Origin: Mytilus trossulus
Lineage: Eukaryota > Mollusca > Bivalvia > Mytilida > Mytilidae
Assembly: GCF_036588685.1 (NCBI RefSeq)
Contig: NC_086380.1
Span: 34,052,692-34,116,691 of the forward strand
Length of the DNA stretch: 64,000 bases
Direction of reading: 5' to 3'
The position numbers and the translations under genes were made by a program. Below are positions 24,078 to 34,795 of this stretch, piece by piece. Position 1 is the stretch's first letter. Each line of letters opens with the position of its first letter. Below the pieces are notes generated by a model. It was given only the letters and a program-made list of their open reading frames with translations. It was not told the DNA's origin and ran no database searches.

Positions 24078-26116
24078 ATACATCTATTCATTTTACACTG
24101 TGAAGTATAACAATAGAGCAAGGGTGTAAAGCTCAGATCACCCCCGGTAGAACAAAGGAACTTGGATGTAAGTACAAAACATTTAATCCCCAACAAAAGG
24201 GTGATCATCATAACTGACTTTTTCTGAGGGTGTAACGAATTTGTTCTTGTAAACTTTTTTTATGACGTATCGATTTCTCAAATTTGTTAGTGAATAACAG
24301 TGAATAGTCCTGCTGATGAAAATTATGCTCTGACGGTACAGAGGTGGGGAGTGACTAAGATTTGCTAAATATTTTTGCCTAGGAAAATGCTCTTATTTAT
24401 ATATCCTACATATAACTCTGATTTGATTGGGCTATACTAGTTTAATAGTCCCAGGTTTTGAGGAATTTTAATGACAGTTAAACGCAAACATTCGAATAAT
24501 ATTCTAATTTTTAATAATTTTGAATTATATAATGTCCTGGGAGGTGCTCTCAATAAAAATATTTTTGTTACAACTTAAGAAAGCAAAACCATTCTAACAG
24601 GAAACAGATTAGTCGAGTATCATTTTGGAAATGGATACCCGTTACTACCGAGCAGAGTGATACTCGAGTACTCGAGTTCTCGTTGACATTCCTACTTCTG
24701 CAACATAAATCTGCGGTTTTTGATAATACTATGCACATATATCGGGTACGACTTTAATATGCTGCATATGTGTTCATTCTTTATATTTAAATGTGAGTTG
24801 TATTTGAGGATGATATATAACTTATATAAAGGTTGAGAGTGAACACGAATGCTGCCACTTTCATTTCCCTCAAAAAACACATCTGAAAGTGACATATTAT
24901 GGCATATTTGATTGATTTTCCATAGTAACTCTTGAGTTTGAGCGTCTTTAATAACCAAATCAGTAAAAATCATTCACATACACTTATGGAATAGACTGAA
25001 GTAGACACTGATGCTGAGTTCACACGTAATTCGAATTCGATTCGCATTAACTCATTCGAATTAGTTTGATTCGCATACGAAATGTTTACGTCCTAAAATC
25101 AGTTTTAATCGAATTGCAATGCGCGTCAAATTCGCTTTATCATCCAGACGACGTTAACTTTTAATTCGTATTCACAAAAAAGCGTATTTCTCATGCGAAT
25201 TGATTTGAATTTTAAAAGAAGTTAGATCTAACTGGTAATATTGCACATGCAAAGGAAAGACACAACACGTGGCATATTAAAGTTATTGGTGTGTACTAAT
25301 ATTAAACGATGTATGGGGGTTAACATTATGTAGATCAAACGTAAGAAACACGTGATCGATAGGATAATAATGTAGGTGAATGGAACCAATCAACAGATTC
25401 ATATGCTTCATTACACCATTTGTTTAAAATATCAACAATTGTCTTACGATTGATATTAAAGTTTTAATGCGTAGTGGATACGTCTTTTTTTCTCTGTATA
25501 AAATCAGTTAATCAGAAGTCATTTACTTAAACTTATATATGGACATAGTTTTGGTGTCATCTTGAAATATATACATTTAATTTTTTGCGACTGCAAATAT
25601 ATTTAACATTTATACAGGTAAAGAGTGAAACCTTTTTTTTATATAGAAATCATGTGACTTAACAAAAGGTAAAGTATTCTCTGTTGAAGAAAACATTTCT
25701 ATTGAATCTTTTTGTACTACTTGCCTTTTCGGAAATTTTGCCTTCAACTTCAATACTCAGTTCATGTTGAGCTCCGAGGAAAATTCTAAAAGGAAAGTCT
25801 ATTGGCGAATGGCAAAATCAAAAGCTCAAACACATCAAATGATGTATTCCTGACATGGGACATTCATTTTACCATGTAGATAATGGTGAATTGTATGGCT
25901 TTATAGCTAAATAAAACTCTCACTTGTATGACAATATCATAAAATTCCATTATACTGACAACGATGTGTGAACCAAACAAACAGACATAAAAGGTAAAAA
26001 TGTAAAAAAACAAACATAGAATAAATTGTATTGAATTTATAGCGTACGTTGTCATACAATCACAGAGTATGATTTCCCCACCTTTTCTTCCACTGGTGAA
26101 TTCCGTATATATTTAA

Positions 26117-26512
26117 GAGGGTGTCCATTGAAAAACCAGGCAGTGGATGGCACATGACATATTTTGTTTTCAAAACTTGTTCATCTATTTCATATCATAA
26201 GTTCATTCTTTCTCAAAGTTAAAATGTTTTTTTATTAACTGCAACAAATACAGAGAAAAACAAATACATAGAAAGCACTTAAAATTCATCGAAAAGGGGA
26301 GATAACTCATCATTTTGTACAAAATTTTGTTGTATTGTTAGTGAACTTTAAAATTATTTTCTGATCCATCCACTGTTGATTCAAAAATATCTTTAACATA
26401 TATGTCCTTTGTATGATATAAACATTGCATAGGATTCAAAATTTCAGTGGGAAAAAAAATATGTTGTGCCAACCATATCATAGGATTTGCCTGATATCTA
26501 CTTGAATAGCCT
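26117..26512. mobile_element. 396-bp insertion specific to copy C
   Basis: Copy A reads ATATATTTAATAGTAAAG without a break (7207-7224). In C, TTTAA is present on both sides of the insert (26112-26116, 26513-26517), so it is a target-site duplication of TTTAA or TTAA. The insert has no open frame. Its ends are only weakly inverted (AGGGTGTCCA and TGAATAGCCT), so the class is uncertain. Confidence 0.75.
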
Positions 26513-26984
26513 TTTAATAGTAAAGATCAAGCGTAAAGGAAAACATAATTTTTGTAAATAGATACTAGTATAAGAAAGTGTTGAATGAGCGCTCTCAATC
26601 CAGGTCACAATTTGTAAAAGTTAACTCATATAGGTCAAAAAACGGCCTTCAACACGGAGCCTTTGCTCACACCAAACATCAAGCTATTAAGGAACGAAAT
26701 ATGTCTAGTGTAAAATCATTCAAACAGGAAATCCAAAGCAGTACAGTAATTTCTGATCATATTGTAGGTACGGAAGTGATAATACGAAGTGTTTAACAGA
26801 AAAAGCAGAGACTTAATATTCGTTTGAATGAATCATCGAGTAACTTACGTATTTTATTGGACAATGCAAAAATGAAGAGAGGAAAGAAAAAAAACAGTTA
26901 AATTGCAAAATATTTACTTATCAGATTAAACATGGTTCTCGTACAAAAACAACAATATGTAAACATTTGTCCAACAATTTAATA

Positions 26985-27115
26985 ATAAATTCAAATCACA
27001 AAACGATGATAATGAATTCAAATCATAAAATGATAATAATTAATTCAAATCATAAAACGATAATAATTAATTCAAATCGTAAAAAGATAATAATCATTTC
27101 AAATCAAAAAAGGAT
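26985..27115. repeat. Minisatellite, copy C
   Basis: This is the counterpart of 8228-8362 and 11640-11768, with units around CAAATCATAAAACGAT(A/G)ATAAT. It lies about 1 kb upstream of the GT32 gene. Confidence 0.75.
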
Positions 27116-28113
27116 GATATATAATACAGAATACAATCTTTGACCTAAGGAAGGGGATAACTATGCCATATAAAGATCTCAAAATGATGATAACATATGC
27201 AGCATAGGCATTCAAATATAAAGATTCTCACAAACTAAAATTGATATATTTACAAAATTATTATATATGAAATGGACCTAATATATGCATTGACATATAA
27301 CAAACAATACACTTAAAAGCTGGAGGTTTTGAGAGGGATGCATCATGGGGTTTATAAAATCACCAAATATGTAATGATAAGATACATTGCATAGAAACTG
27401 ACCAAAGGTCATCCAGCCAAAAGATTGTAAAATATAACACATCTCCTTTTCGTTATATCTAAAGAATTCAAACCAAACCTTTGAATTTAACATGAAAGTA
27501 GTTGCCACTTACGAATATAACGTAGTTTAAGATATGGAGAGTTTTTTTTTATAATAAGTTCAAATGTTTAATTACATGCATATGAAAGGACTTATATTTC
27601 AGATATGAAACCGACACATGTTGTTTTTATTGATTTCTTTCTTTGTAAACTATTTTATATTTTTTATATCTCAAGTTTTCTTTATACTTATAACGTTTGA
27701 GGACAGATGTGCATATTTTTTAATCAACGTTCAAAAGCAAGTCAAATGAGAATTGATTCAAATTGGTGATTTTTTCAGAATTTAAAAAACTATGAGTACT
27801 TTAATCATGTCCATTAGTCATATCCAAAAACAAAAAGGTACATTCTCTGTCATTGGTTGAATGTCAATTTACCACGACGTTTTTAACAAGTTACAACGAT
27901 TTTGTGTACGGTTTGGAAAATATCACCCAGAATGTAGTAGATTCTGAAAAAGGAAACAGTTTGTTATAAGTGTTTGCGACTAGATTGTATTGGCATATGT
28001 TTCGAATAATTTCTTACTACAATAACATCACAGAGCACCTACATATATTTGTTTTTCGTGGATAATTGTTTGATTTACATTGGTTGTACTGCTTCTTACA
28101 TCTGTATCGGACA

Positions 28114-28941
28114 ATGTATTGGAGAACACATATGCACTGGATTGTTTTGTCTATAGTGACACTTACATTTTCTGTTTATGTCTTACACCTATATCACGGT
28201 AATTCCATTACCTTTTGGAAACCTCTTACAAATATATCGTTTGTTCCGCGGATATTTCATTTCATATCCGTTGAACCATTCCTGAAAGATAACGAGGAGA
28301 TTTCAGAGGATGTTACAAGTATAATTGATGAATGGAAACTCAAAAACAGAGATTTTGAAGTGATTGTGTGGACAGCCTCAAATATAAAAAATAAGTTTCC
28401 GATATTAGCAAACCTACTACAGAAAATACCAGTTAGCTCATGGATATCTAATATAGTACGCTATAAAGTTTCGTACGAATACGGCGGCTTGTATTTAGAC
28501 ACAGATGTAATGGCAATTAGATCTGTTCAAGCTTTATTAAAACAGTTTCACTCAGGATTTGTAGTCTGTGAAAGACCACGAACTAACAATTTATTGATAT
28601 TTGGTCCCTGCAAGCTTATAAGCACTGCCGTTATAGCTTCCGCGCAACACAGTACCTTAATGAAAAGGGTATTTGAAAAAAGTGTATACTTGACTGAGAA
28701 ATATTTACCTACTATTGACACTACAAACTTTTCGTACTATAAGGGTAAAAGAGTGAGTGGTCCCATCCTGTTAACAAGGGAATTTAAGAAGTCAGAGGTC
28801 CCTGTGATTGGTTCTATTACATTTTTCCCATGCGATTGGTCAGATCGCTCAAGATGTGTTTACAATCGCTTTGTAAATGGACGTAAGATTATTTACGGAA
28901 TGCACCTGTGGAAAAAAAGGTGGGGAGATCGAAATGTCTGA
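28114..28941 (+). CDS. GT32-type glycosyltransferase, type II membrane protein (copy C)
   Basis: This is a single-exon gene for 275 residues, starting at the first ATG in the open frame and aligned with the start used in copy B. It has the same parts as copy B: a short cytosolic tail, a membrane segment at about residues 8-26, VPRIFHFI (44-51), YGGLYLDTDV with the DXD residues (123-132), and a C-terminal HLW...RWGD. It is 95% identical to the copy B protein, and all catalytic-motif residues are the same, so both copies look functional. It lies 1.1 kb upstream of, and on the same strand as, an intact epimerase-like gene. Lack of introns is unusual for a mollusc gene and fits retroposition, transfer or an old intronless family. 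Specificity is unknown; A4GALT/A4GNT-like and Och1-like enzymes share this fold. Confidence 0.85.
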   Translation: MYWRTHMHWIVLSIVTLTFSVYVLHLYHGNSITFWKPLTNISFVPRIFHFISVEPFLKDNEEISEDVTSIIDEWKLKNRDFEVIVWTASNIKNKFPILANLLQKIPVSSWISNIVRYKVSYEYGGLYLDTDVMAIRSVQALLKQFHSGFVVCERPRTNNLLIFGPCKLISTAVIASAQHSTLMKRVFEKSVYLTEKYLPTIDTTNFSYYKGKRVSGPILLTREFKKSEVPVIGSITFFPCDWSDRSRCVYNRFVNGRKIIYGMHLWKKRWGDRNV

Positions 28942-28958
28942 TCAAATGAAATCTTATA

Positions 28959-29139
28959 CAGTCTAACCTGTTTTAAGAGACCACTCAAGGGAGAGCAAAC
29001 AAGTGGTCACTTTAAACAGGTAGTCTTTTAATTCATGTTCAATTTGTATGAAATGTTCTACAGATGGATCTGAAATTTGTGGTCTTTTTACACAAGTTTT
29101 TGCTTAATACAAGTGTGGTCTCTTAAGCAGGTTTGACTG
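28959..29139. mobile_element. MITE with CAGTC termini and TA duplication (copy C)
   Basis: This is the orthologous insertion to 13644-13822, with ends CAGTCTAACCTG and CAGGTTTGACTG between TA dinucleotides. It lies directly after the GT32 stop codon. Confidence 0.85.
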
Positions 29140-30064
29140 TATAGTTTATGCGATTAATTTTTTCTTAATTTTGATCTCTGAACTTTATATATTTGGTGTT
29201 TTGTTGTCTATTTGGAGTTAAGATTCATTTTATTTGTTATAGTCGTGGTGTGGGTTTTTTTCACCCCATGAACAAATATTTCTCGTATCGCACTGCACAA
29301 AAGGTTCAGTAATCCATTTTCTACATAAATAAATGTGTTTGAGCTTTTGATTTTGCTATTTGCTTAGGTACTTTCCGTTTAGAATTTTCCTGGGATCTCA
29401 GTATTTTTTTTTAATTTTATTTTTTCTAGTACGTCAATGTGCATATGACGTATTGGCTTAGGAATCACAAGACAAACTCAGTATCGAAGTTGAAACCAAA
29501 AATTCCGAATAGACAAACTTTGCAAAATGTTTCGATAAACACGGTTTGTTCAGCGGAGAAGACTTTATCTTTAACTAATTCCCATAATTTCTATAAAAAA
29601 AACTTGTACAAATTATATAAAACCTGTATAAATTTCAAATAAATTGAAAGTCGCAAAAAGTTGTGTATTTCAAGATGAAACTAAAACTATGTTTATTTTT
29701 TTGTATGTAAATTTGAATAAATGACCTTCAATAGATTTTGTGCAGAGAAAAAGACTTATCCACAATGTAAATGAAACTATGATATTCATCAAAATATGTT
29801 AAAAGAAGTAATGAATCGTATAAATCTGTGTAATTGGTTTTATTCACCTTAATTCTTATTCTATCGACCAAGTATGTCTTACATTATTTAAAATCAGTGC
29901 ACTTCGATGGCTTTAATATGCCACGTATTGTTAATTCTTTACTTTGCATTTGCAATATTATTAATAAGATCTTATATTTTTATATTTAGTAGTATCAGTT
30001 TCTGCATACAAGTAAATCTGTCGAACTTTATAGTTAAATTCTGACTGAATTACAACGAAAACTT

Positions 30065-31129
30065 ATGAGTTCAATATATATAAAAGTAGTGGTTGTAGTA
30101 ATTTTGTTCTTGTTATTATTTGGTACATATATATTTAGAGATATACTAAGCGACAGATTTAATACTCATACTCATATTTCCTTATCAAGGTCAAGAAAAT
30201 CAGTTCTAGTAACTGGTGGTGCAGGGTTTATAGGACATCATATCATAATGAGACTACGACAAAATAACATTAGTGTCATAGGGATAGATAACTTCAACCA
30301 CTATTATGACGTAACATTAAAATACCAACGTTCAAATCTGTCTAGATTAGTTCGTCATGTAGATGTATGTGATAGTGTTAAACTGATAGAAATCATCAAA
30401 GACTGTGCTATCACGCACGTAGTGCACATGGCAGCACAGGCTGGTGTTCGATATTCTCGATCTCACCCTCAAGCATACGTCAAATCAAATGTAGAATGTT
30501 TTGTAGAATTGCTTGAGACATTAAAAACACGCAACATTCCTTTGATTTATGCTTCGTCATCCTCCGTGTATGGACTAAACACAAAAGTTCCCTTTTCAGA
30601 GAGTGATCGTGTTGATCAACCGGTATCACTTTATGCAGCAACAAAACGTGAAAACGAACTTTTAGCGCATGTGTACTGGAATATATACAAACTAAGATCA
30701 ATAGGATTACGTTTCTTTACTGTTTATGGACCTATGGGAAGACCGGATATGGCTTATTACTCATTTACCAAAAATATATCTGAAGGCAATCCTATAACAG
30801 TTTTTAATAATGGTGACATGTCACGTGATTTTACTTACATTGATGATATAGTTGATGGAGTTGTAAATACGTTAGATTTTCCATTTGATTGCGAAATTTT
30901 AAATTTGGGGCGTGGCCAGCCACAGCATTTGATGACATTTATTCGTGCCATAGAAAAAGAAGTTGGTAAGAAAGCAAAAATAAACTTCGAAAACATGTCT
31001 AAAGGTGACGTATTTAAAACATATGCTGACGTCAATAAAGCACAAGAACTACTGGGATACAATCCTAAAGTTACACTAAAAGATGGTATTAAAAAGTTTG
31101 TTGCTTGGTACAAGTCTGCAAATATCTAG
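30065..31129 (+). CDS. Membrane-anchored UDP-glucuronate 4-epimerase-like protein
   Basis: A single exon encodes 354 residues and begins with ATG. Residues 8-23 are a membrane anchor, so the enzyme is probably a Golgi or ER type II protein. An extended short-chain dehydrogenase/epimerase domain follows, with the NAD-binding GGAGFIG at 51-57, AAQAGVRYS at 123-131, the serine run ASSSSVYG at 163-170, the catalytic pair Y190 and K194 in YAATK, and RFFTVYGPMGRPDMA at 216-230. This set of motifs is that of bacterial CapI/plant GAE UDP-glucuronate 4-epimerases, which interconvert UDP-GlcA and UDP-GalA. The substrate is inferred; related decarboxylases and dehydratases share the fold. An N-terminal anchor is the plant GAE layout. 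AATAAA follows the stop by 16 bp. The copy B paralogue is a pseudogene. Confidence 0.85.
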   Translation: MSSIYIKVVVVVILFLLLFGTYIFRDILSDRFNTHTHISLSRSRKSVLVTGGAGFIGHHIIMRLRQNNISVIGIDNFNHYYDVTLKYQRSNLSRLVRHVDVCDSVKLIEIIKDCAITHVVHMAAQAGVRYSRSHPQAYVKSNVECFVELLETLKTRNIPLIYASSSSVYGLNTKVPFSESDRVDQPVSLYAATKRENELLAHVYWNIYKLRSIGLRFFTVYGPMGRPDMAYYSFTKNISEGNPITVFNNGDMSRDFTYIDDIVDGVVNTLDFPFDCEILNLGRGQPQHLMTFIRAIEKEVGKKAKINFENMSKGDVFKTYADVNKAQELLGYNPKVTLKDGIKKFVAWYKSANI

Positions 31130-31145
31130 TACATAATCATTATCC

Positions 31146-31151
31146 AATAAA
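31146..31151 (+). terminator. Polyadenylation signal of the epimerase-like gene
   Basis: AATAAA lies 16 bp after the TAG stop. The aligned position in copy B reads CAATCATTG, so the signal is lost in the pseudogene. An additional downstream signal could be used instead. Confidence 0.5.
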
Positions 31152-32484
31152 TGTGGTGGGCGGTCTTTCGGAACAAAAAACCGATTTGCTAAAGATAGTA
31201 TTAAGCTGATCATCACTTGCGATAGCCTCTTTTGAATGCATTTAAGGTTTATGCTCTTCAACAACTACTAAATACGCACAGTCTTTGACATTTTCCCTTA
31301 TGATAAATTTACACCGATACGACATTATTGTCTTAGCTTTTTAACTTTAACAAATATATATAATATATGAACTTGTAAAAGTAAAAAGACATTTTGCCGA
31401 TTTCTCTTGTATGTAATAACGATATAGTTCATATTCCCCCTGCTTTTATTTCACATCAGATCCATTTAGAATGAAGACCAATCTTTGGTTTCACATAATT
31501 ATTAACTTGTTAATTTTAATTAAATGGTGTTTACTGTATCTATTGTATTTATTCTTGTTTGCATTTAACATGTTTTAAAAGTTGTCAGTTAGAAGAATGG
31601 TTTCCGTATGTAAATATAAGCGAAGGGAACTTATGTTTTACGCTCTGCAATCAGTTTTACGTGACTGATCTAACAAAAGATGGAGGTTACAATATTGGGT
31701 GGTGAAGAATTAAAAAGGTATCTTTAATTTTGTTACGCGATTTCAGCCTTTTCACTTATTTCCATTGCATGTTTATAAGATCTTCAACGCCTGTAAAGAC
31801 AAGACATTTGTTTTAGTTTATCGTAATATACATTCTATCCTGATTTAATTTACTGATGAAGGCAACATGTGTTGGTACAAAACTAAATAAATATACTACG
31901 ACTACTGTTTGTAAGTTCAACGTCAAGTTCAATAGTTTAATAGTATTATAATCTCACCACATACATACAAGTATAAACACTATGTTACATTTAATACACA
32001 ACATGAAATTTAGAATACATGTGTCATAAAACAAAATATCAGAATCAAACATAGTTTTGTTATGTATATTTTAAAATGTAATAGTATATCCTGCTTATAT
32101 CTACAATCACGTTCTCTCCAATTCAACTAAGACTATACCATGCATGTGTTGTATGGACTCCTTATGTTCTCACTTCAGACAAATATATACATACAAATTT
32201 TGAACTGAGTTTTACTGTGCGTATTGCTGTGTGTTTGTATTTTTCAACATTGATAAGAGGTATAGGGAAGGGTAGAGATCTCACAAAACATGTTCAACCC
32301 CGCGGCATTTGTGCGCCTGTCCCAAGTCAGAAGACCCTTAGCTTTGTCAGTCTTGCATACTTTTTTTTAATTTTAGTTCATTTATTTGTTTTGGAGTCTC
32401 GATGGTCGATAAGAGCAGCTAACATGGATAAATGTAATCAACTGATGTTATGACCTTTCAATGATCGACCTTTGATAATTATTT

Positions 32485-32700
32485 TCAGTAAACTCATAAT
32501 AAAAACAGGACTAAATTTTGTATATACGTCAGACGCGCGTTAAGTCTACTAAAGACTCATCAGTGACGCTCGAATACAAAAAAGGTTAAAAAGGCCAAAT
32601 AAAGTACGAAGTTAAAGAGCATTGAGGACCAAAGTTCCTAAAAGCTTTGCCAAATCCAGCTAAGGTAATATATGCCTTACTTATCCATTTTTCGTTATTT
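32485..32700 (-). repeat. Satellite-family insertion in copy C, with a degenerate hammerhead-like core
   Basis: The sequence is absent from the aligned place in copy B (about 17600). On the minus strand it reads GAGCGTCACTGATGAGTC and later CGCGCGTCTGACG, the same family as 37548-37676. The GAAA of the core is altered here (TTAA). A second small insert of another repeat follows at about 32720-32795. Confidence 0.7.
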
Positions 32701-33140
32701 ATCACTTAAATGCTATTTGATGCAAAAAGTAAAATCACAAAAATACTGAACTCCGAGGATAACTCAAAACGGATAGTCCCTCAAAATCAAATGCAAGTTC
32801 ATTGCACTTATTCATTATTAAATGTAATCAATTCTAGGTGACAATAGTTTTCCCCATGCTCAAATCTTGCAAGATCATTTTGAGATATATAATGAAAAAT
32901 GATATCTAGTGTGATTACTAATGTGATAATAAACAACCCTCTGCTATAACCGTAACATTAACCTGTTCTATTTGCACACTTAATGATACTTTTTTGATAA
33001 AAAAAAAAAAAAACCAGTTTATCGACGTACATATATCAGCACTCGATCAAATGATCAAGATATCGTCATCTATGACATATTTGCCTATCATTTATGTTAT
33101 ATTTGCCTATTATTTACACACTAAATAATATCAGATTATT

Positions 33141-33264
33141 ACATGGCATTTTTCATATCGCATGTATTATCATCCCTAGGTTCAATATCAGCCCTGAGCC
33201 GCATGGCACGAGGGCTGATATAGACCGAGGGCTGATAATACATGCGATATGAAAAATGACATGT
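33141..33264. mobile_element. Foldback element with GGGCTGATAT arms
   Basis: The arm ACATGGCATTTTTCATATCG at the left is mirrored by CGATATGAAAAATGACATGT at the right, with complementarity continuing inward to the CAGCCCT/AGGGCTG blocks. Related pieces (CATGTGATAA, CATATCAGCCCG) recur at 33735-33815, so the full element may reach about 33900. Confidence 0.7.
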
Positions 33265-34740
33265 CATGATCTTTTTATCATATGCTTCAACAATGGAGAA
33301 AAATAACGGATTCGTATATTGATCCTTTTACGTGTTTCTGTAATAGAAGTTCAAAGATTGAAAATTTCACGGACGTAGGACCCAAAATTTAGTACATTCG
33401 ATATGAAACGTTTCTATCATTTGCCTCAACAGAGAAGAAACACGTTTTAATATAGACGAATTGACAAAAACAAACAAAAATTAACAATACACATAATGAA
33501 GACTGTTAGGCAACTTTTTAAAGTAACTTTCTAAATTATGTTTGAAACTTTCAAACACTGCATTTATTTAATAACTTGTTTGGGGTTTTTTTGTTGGTTT
33601 TTTTTCTAATATTATTTCACAAAATATACTTTCCAGTATCCAAATGATTGTTTTGTACACTTTGTAATGGTTTGACTGAAAAAGTAGCATTGAGGTGTAT
33701 TTTCCGGAATTTGACGAGTATTTCCGGAATGCCATGTGATAACGTTACGGAAAGGCATGTGATAACAATCGAAGCATGTGATAAACTTTTCATATCAGCC
33801 CGCTAAGGACCGATTCGAAAAATATAGAATTTACGTTAATTTAATGGTATTATCATACAGTAAATATCATATGTTATTTAGTCTAAGGATATGATAATAA
33901 TATTTATATAACATAAGGCAACATTTTTTCGACGTACACATTTCAGAAATCGATCAAGCTGACATGCAAGAACTTATAAAACTCTAAAGGTATCATAATA
34001 AGGTGTGTCTACATGTTATCCGCTATTCATACATCACATGCAATTCGACACTACACTCAGTCAAAATAAAACAATAGGGAACGCTCAATCAAATAACCGA
34101 TCGGGCGACTATATAAAAATAAAAAGATGTGGTATACTTGCCTATGATACAACTTTACACCTATAACCAAACGACGGCGAATTTAGCAACCGTTTGACAT
34201 GTAGGGACTTCAGCATTATGCAAAAAATCAAACCCCCATACCAAGCTAAAATGGCCTAAATCACAAAATTTATGTTATATCAGAAAGTTTATGACCTGAT
34301 TGTGTACAAACAGTAACCAAAAGTATTGGCGATATGATACATTCACAAATAGTTGTGAATGTCTATGTCATGTTGGTCTCTTGAAGAGAGTTTTTTTGTT
34401 GGCAATCATGCCATTTCTTCTTATTTGTATCCTTTAGAAATTAGGCGCAACACTTTATTCTGTCAGGGATACCACTTCGTATGTCTACATCTTTAAACCC
34501 GTTACTACCCACTACATGAAATGTATTGAAATGATATTTGCTGATTTTTTTATGCAAAGTATTAGCAAGCAAAATGGACATATCAAAGTCAAGAGAAACT
34601 TATAAACAACGAAACATCTTTAAAATTATGGACGAATGTATGAGTACGCTTTTGGATGAGTAATTATTTTAACACTCATTACTGCATATGATATGTACAA
34701 ACTTTCAAAATTAGATAACATAAAAACTCAAACATTTAGA
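33265..34740. other. Gene-free spacer
   Basis: No gene was recognised. The stretch contains scattered pieces of short dispersed repeats (about 34120-34200 and, inverted, 34350-34440), AT-rich throughout. It ends at the 3' end of the minus-strand chitin-binding gene. Confidence 0.5.
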
Positions 34741-34745
34741 AGTGT

Positions 34746-34751
34746 TTTATT
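34746..34751 (-). terminator. Polyadenylation signal of the first chitin-binding gene
   Basis: AATAAA on the minus strand lies 44 bp after the TGA stop at 34796-34798. The paralogue has the same arrangement (42174-42179), which supports both gene ends. Confidence 0.6.
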
Positions 34752-34795
34752 AGCTAAAGTGGAGGAATTGCGAGTGATTATATGGAAACAAATGT

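Larger units (their letters stand above)
24245..33050 (+). repeat. Segmental duplication block C (fullest copy)
   Basis: The left part matches A (1290-2254, 6331-9253), and the middle and right parts match B (10907-18070). It carries both cassette genes intact. Relative to A and B it has insertions at 26117-26512, about 32485-32700 and about 32720-32795. It also lacks about 250 bp between repeated AACAGAAAA/AAAGCAGAG sequence near 26800. Confidence 0.88.

Noticed and set aside
1733-24973. Minus-strand frames 1733-1939 and 24692-24973, homologous between A and C
   Set aside because: They share SIRVHSQPL and ILKYNSHLNIKN, but amino-acid differences and indels are too many for a conserved protein, and neither has support for a start or splice site.
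15163-31113. Minus-strand frames over the epimerase genes (15163-15384, 30480-30701, 30835-31113)
   Set aside because: They are antisense shadows of the plus-strand coding sequence.
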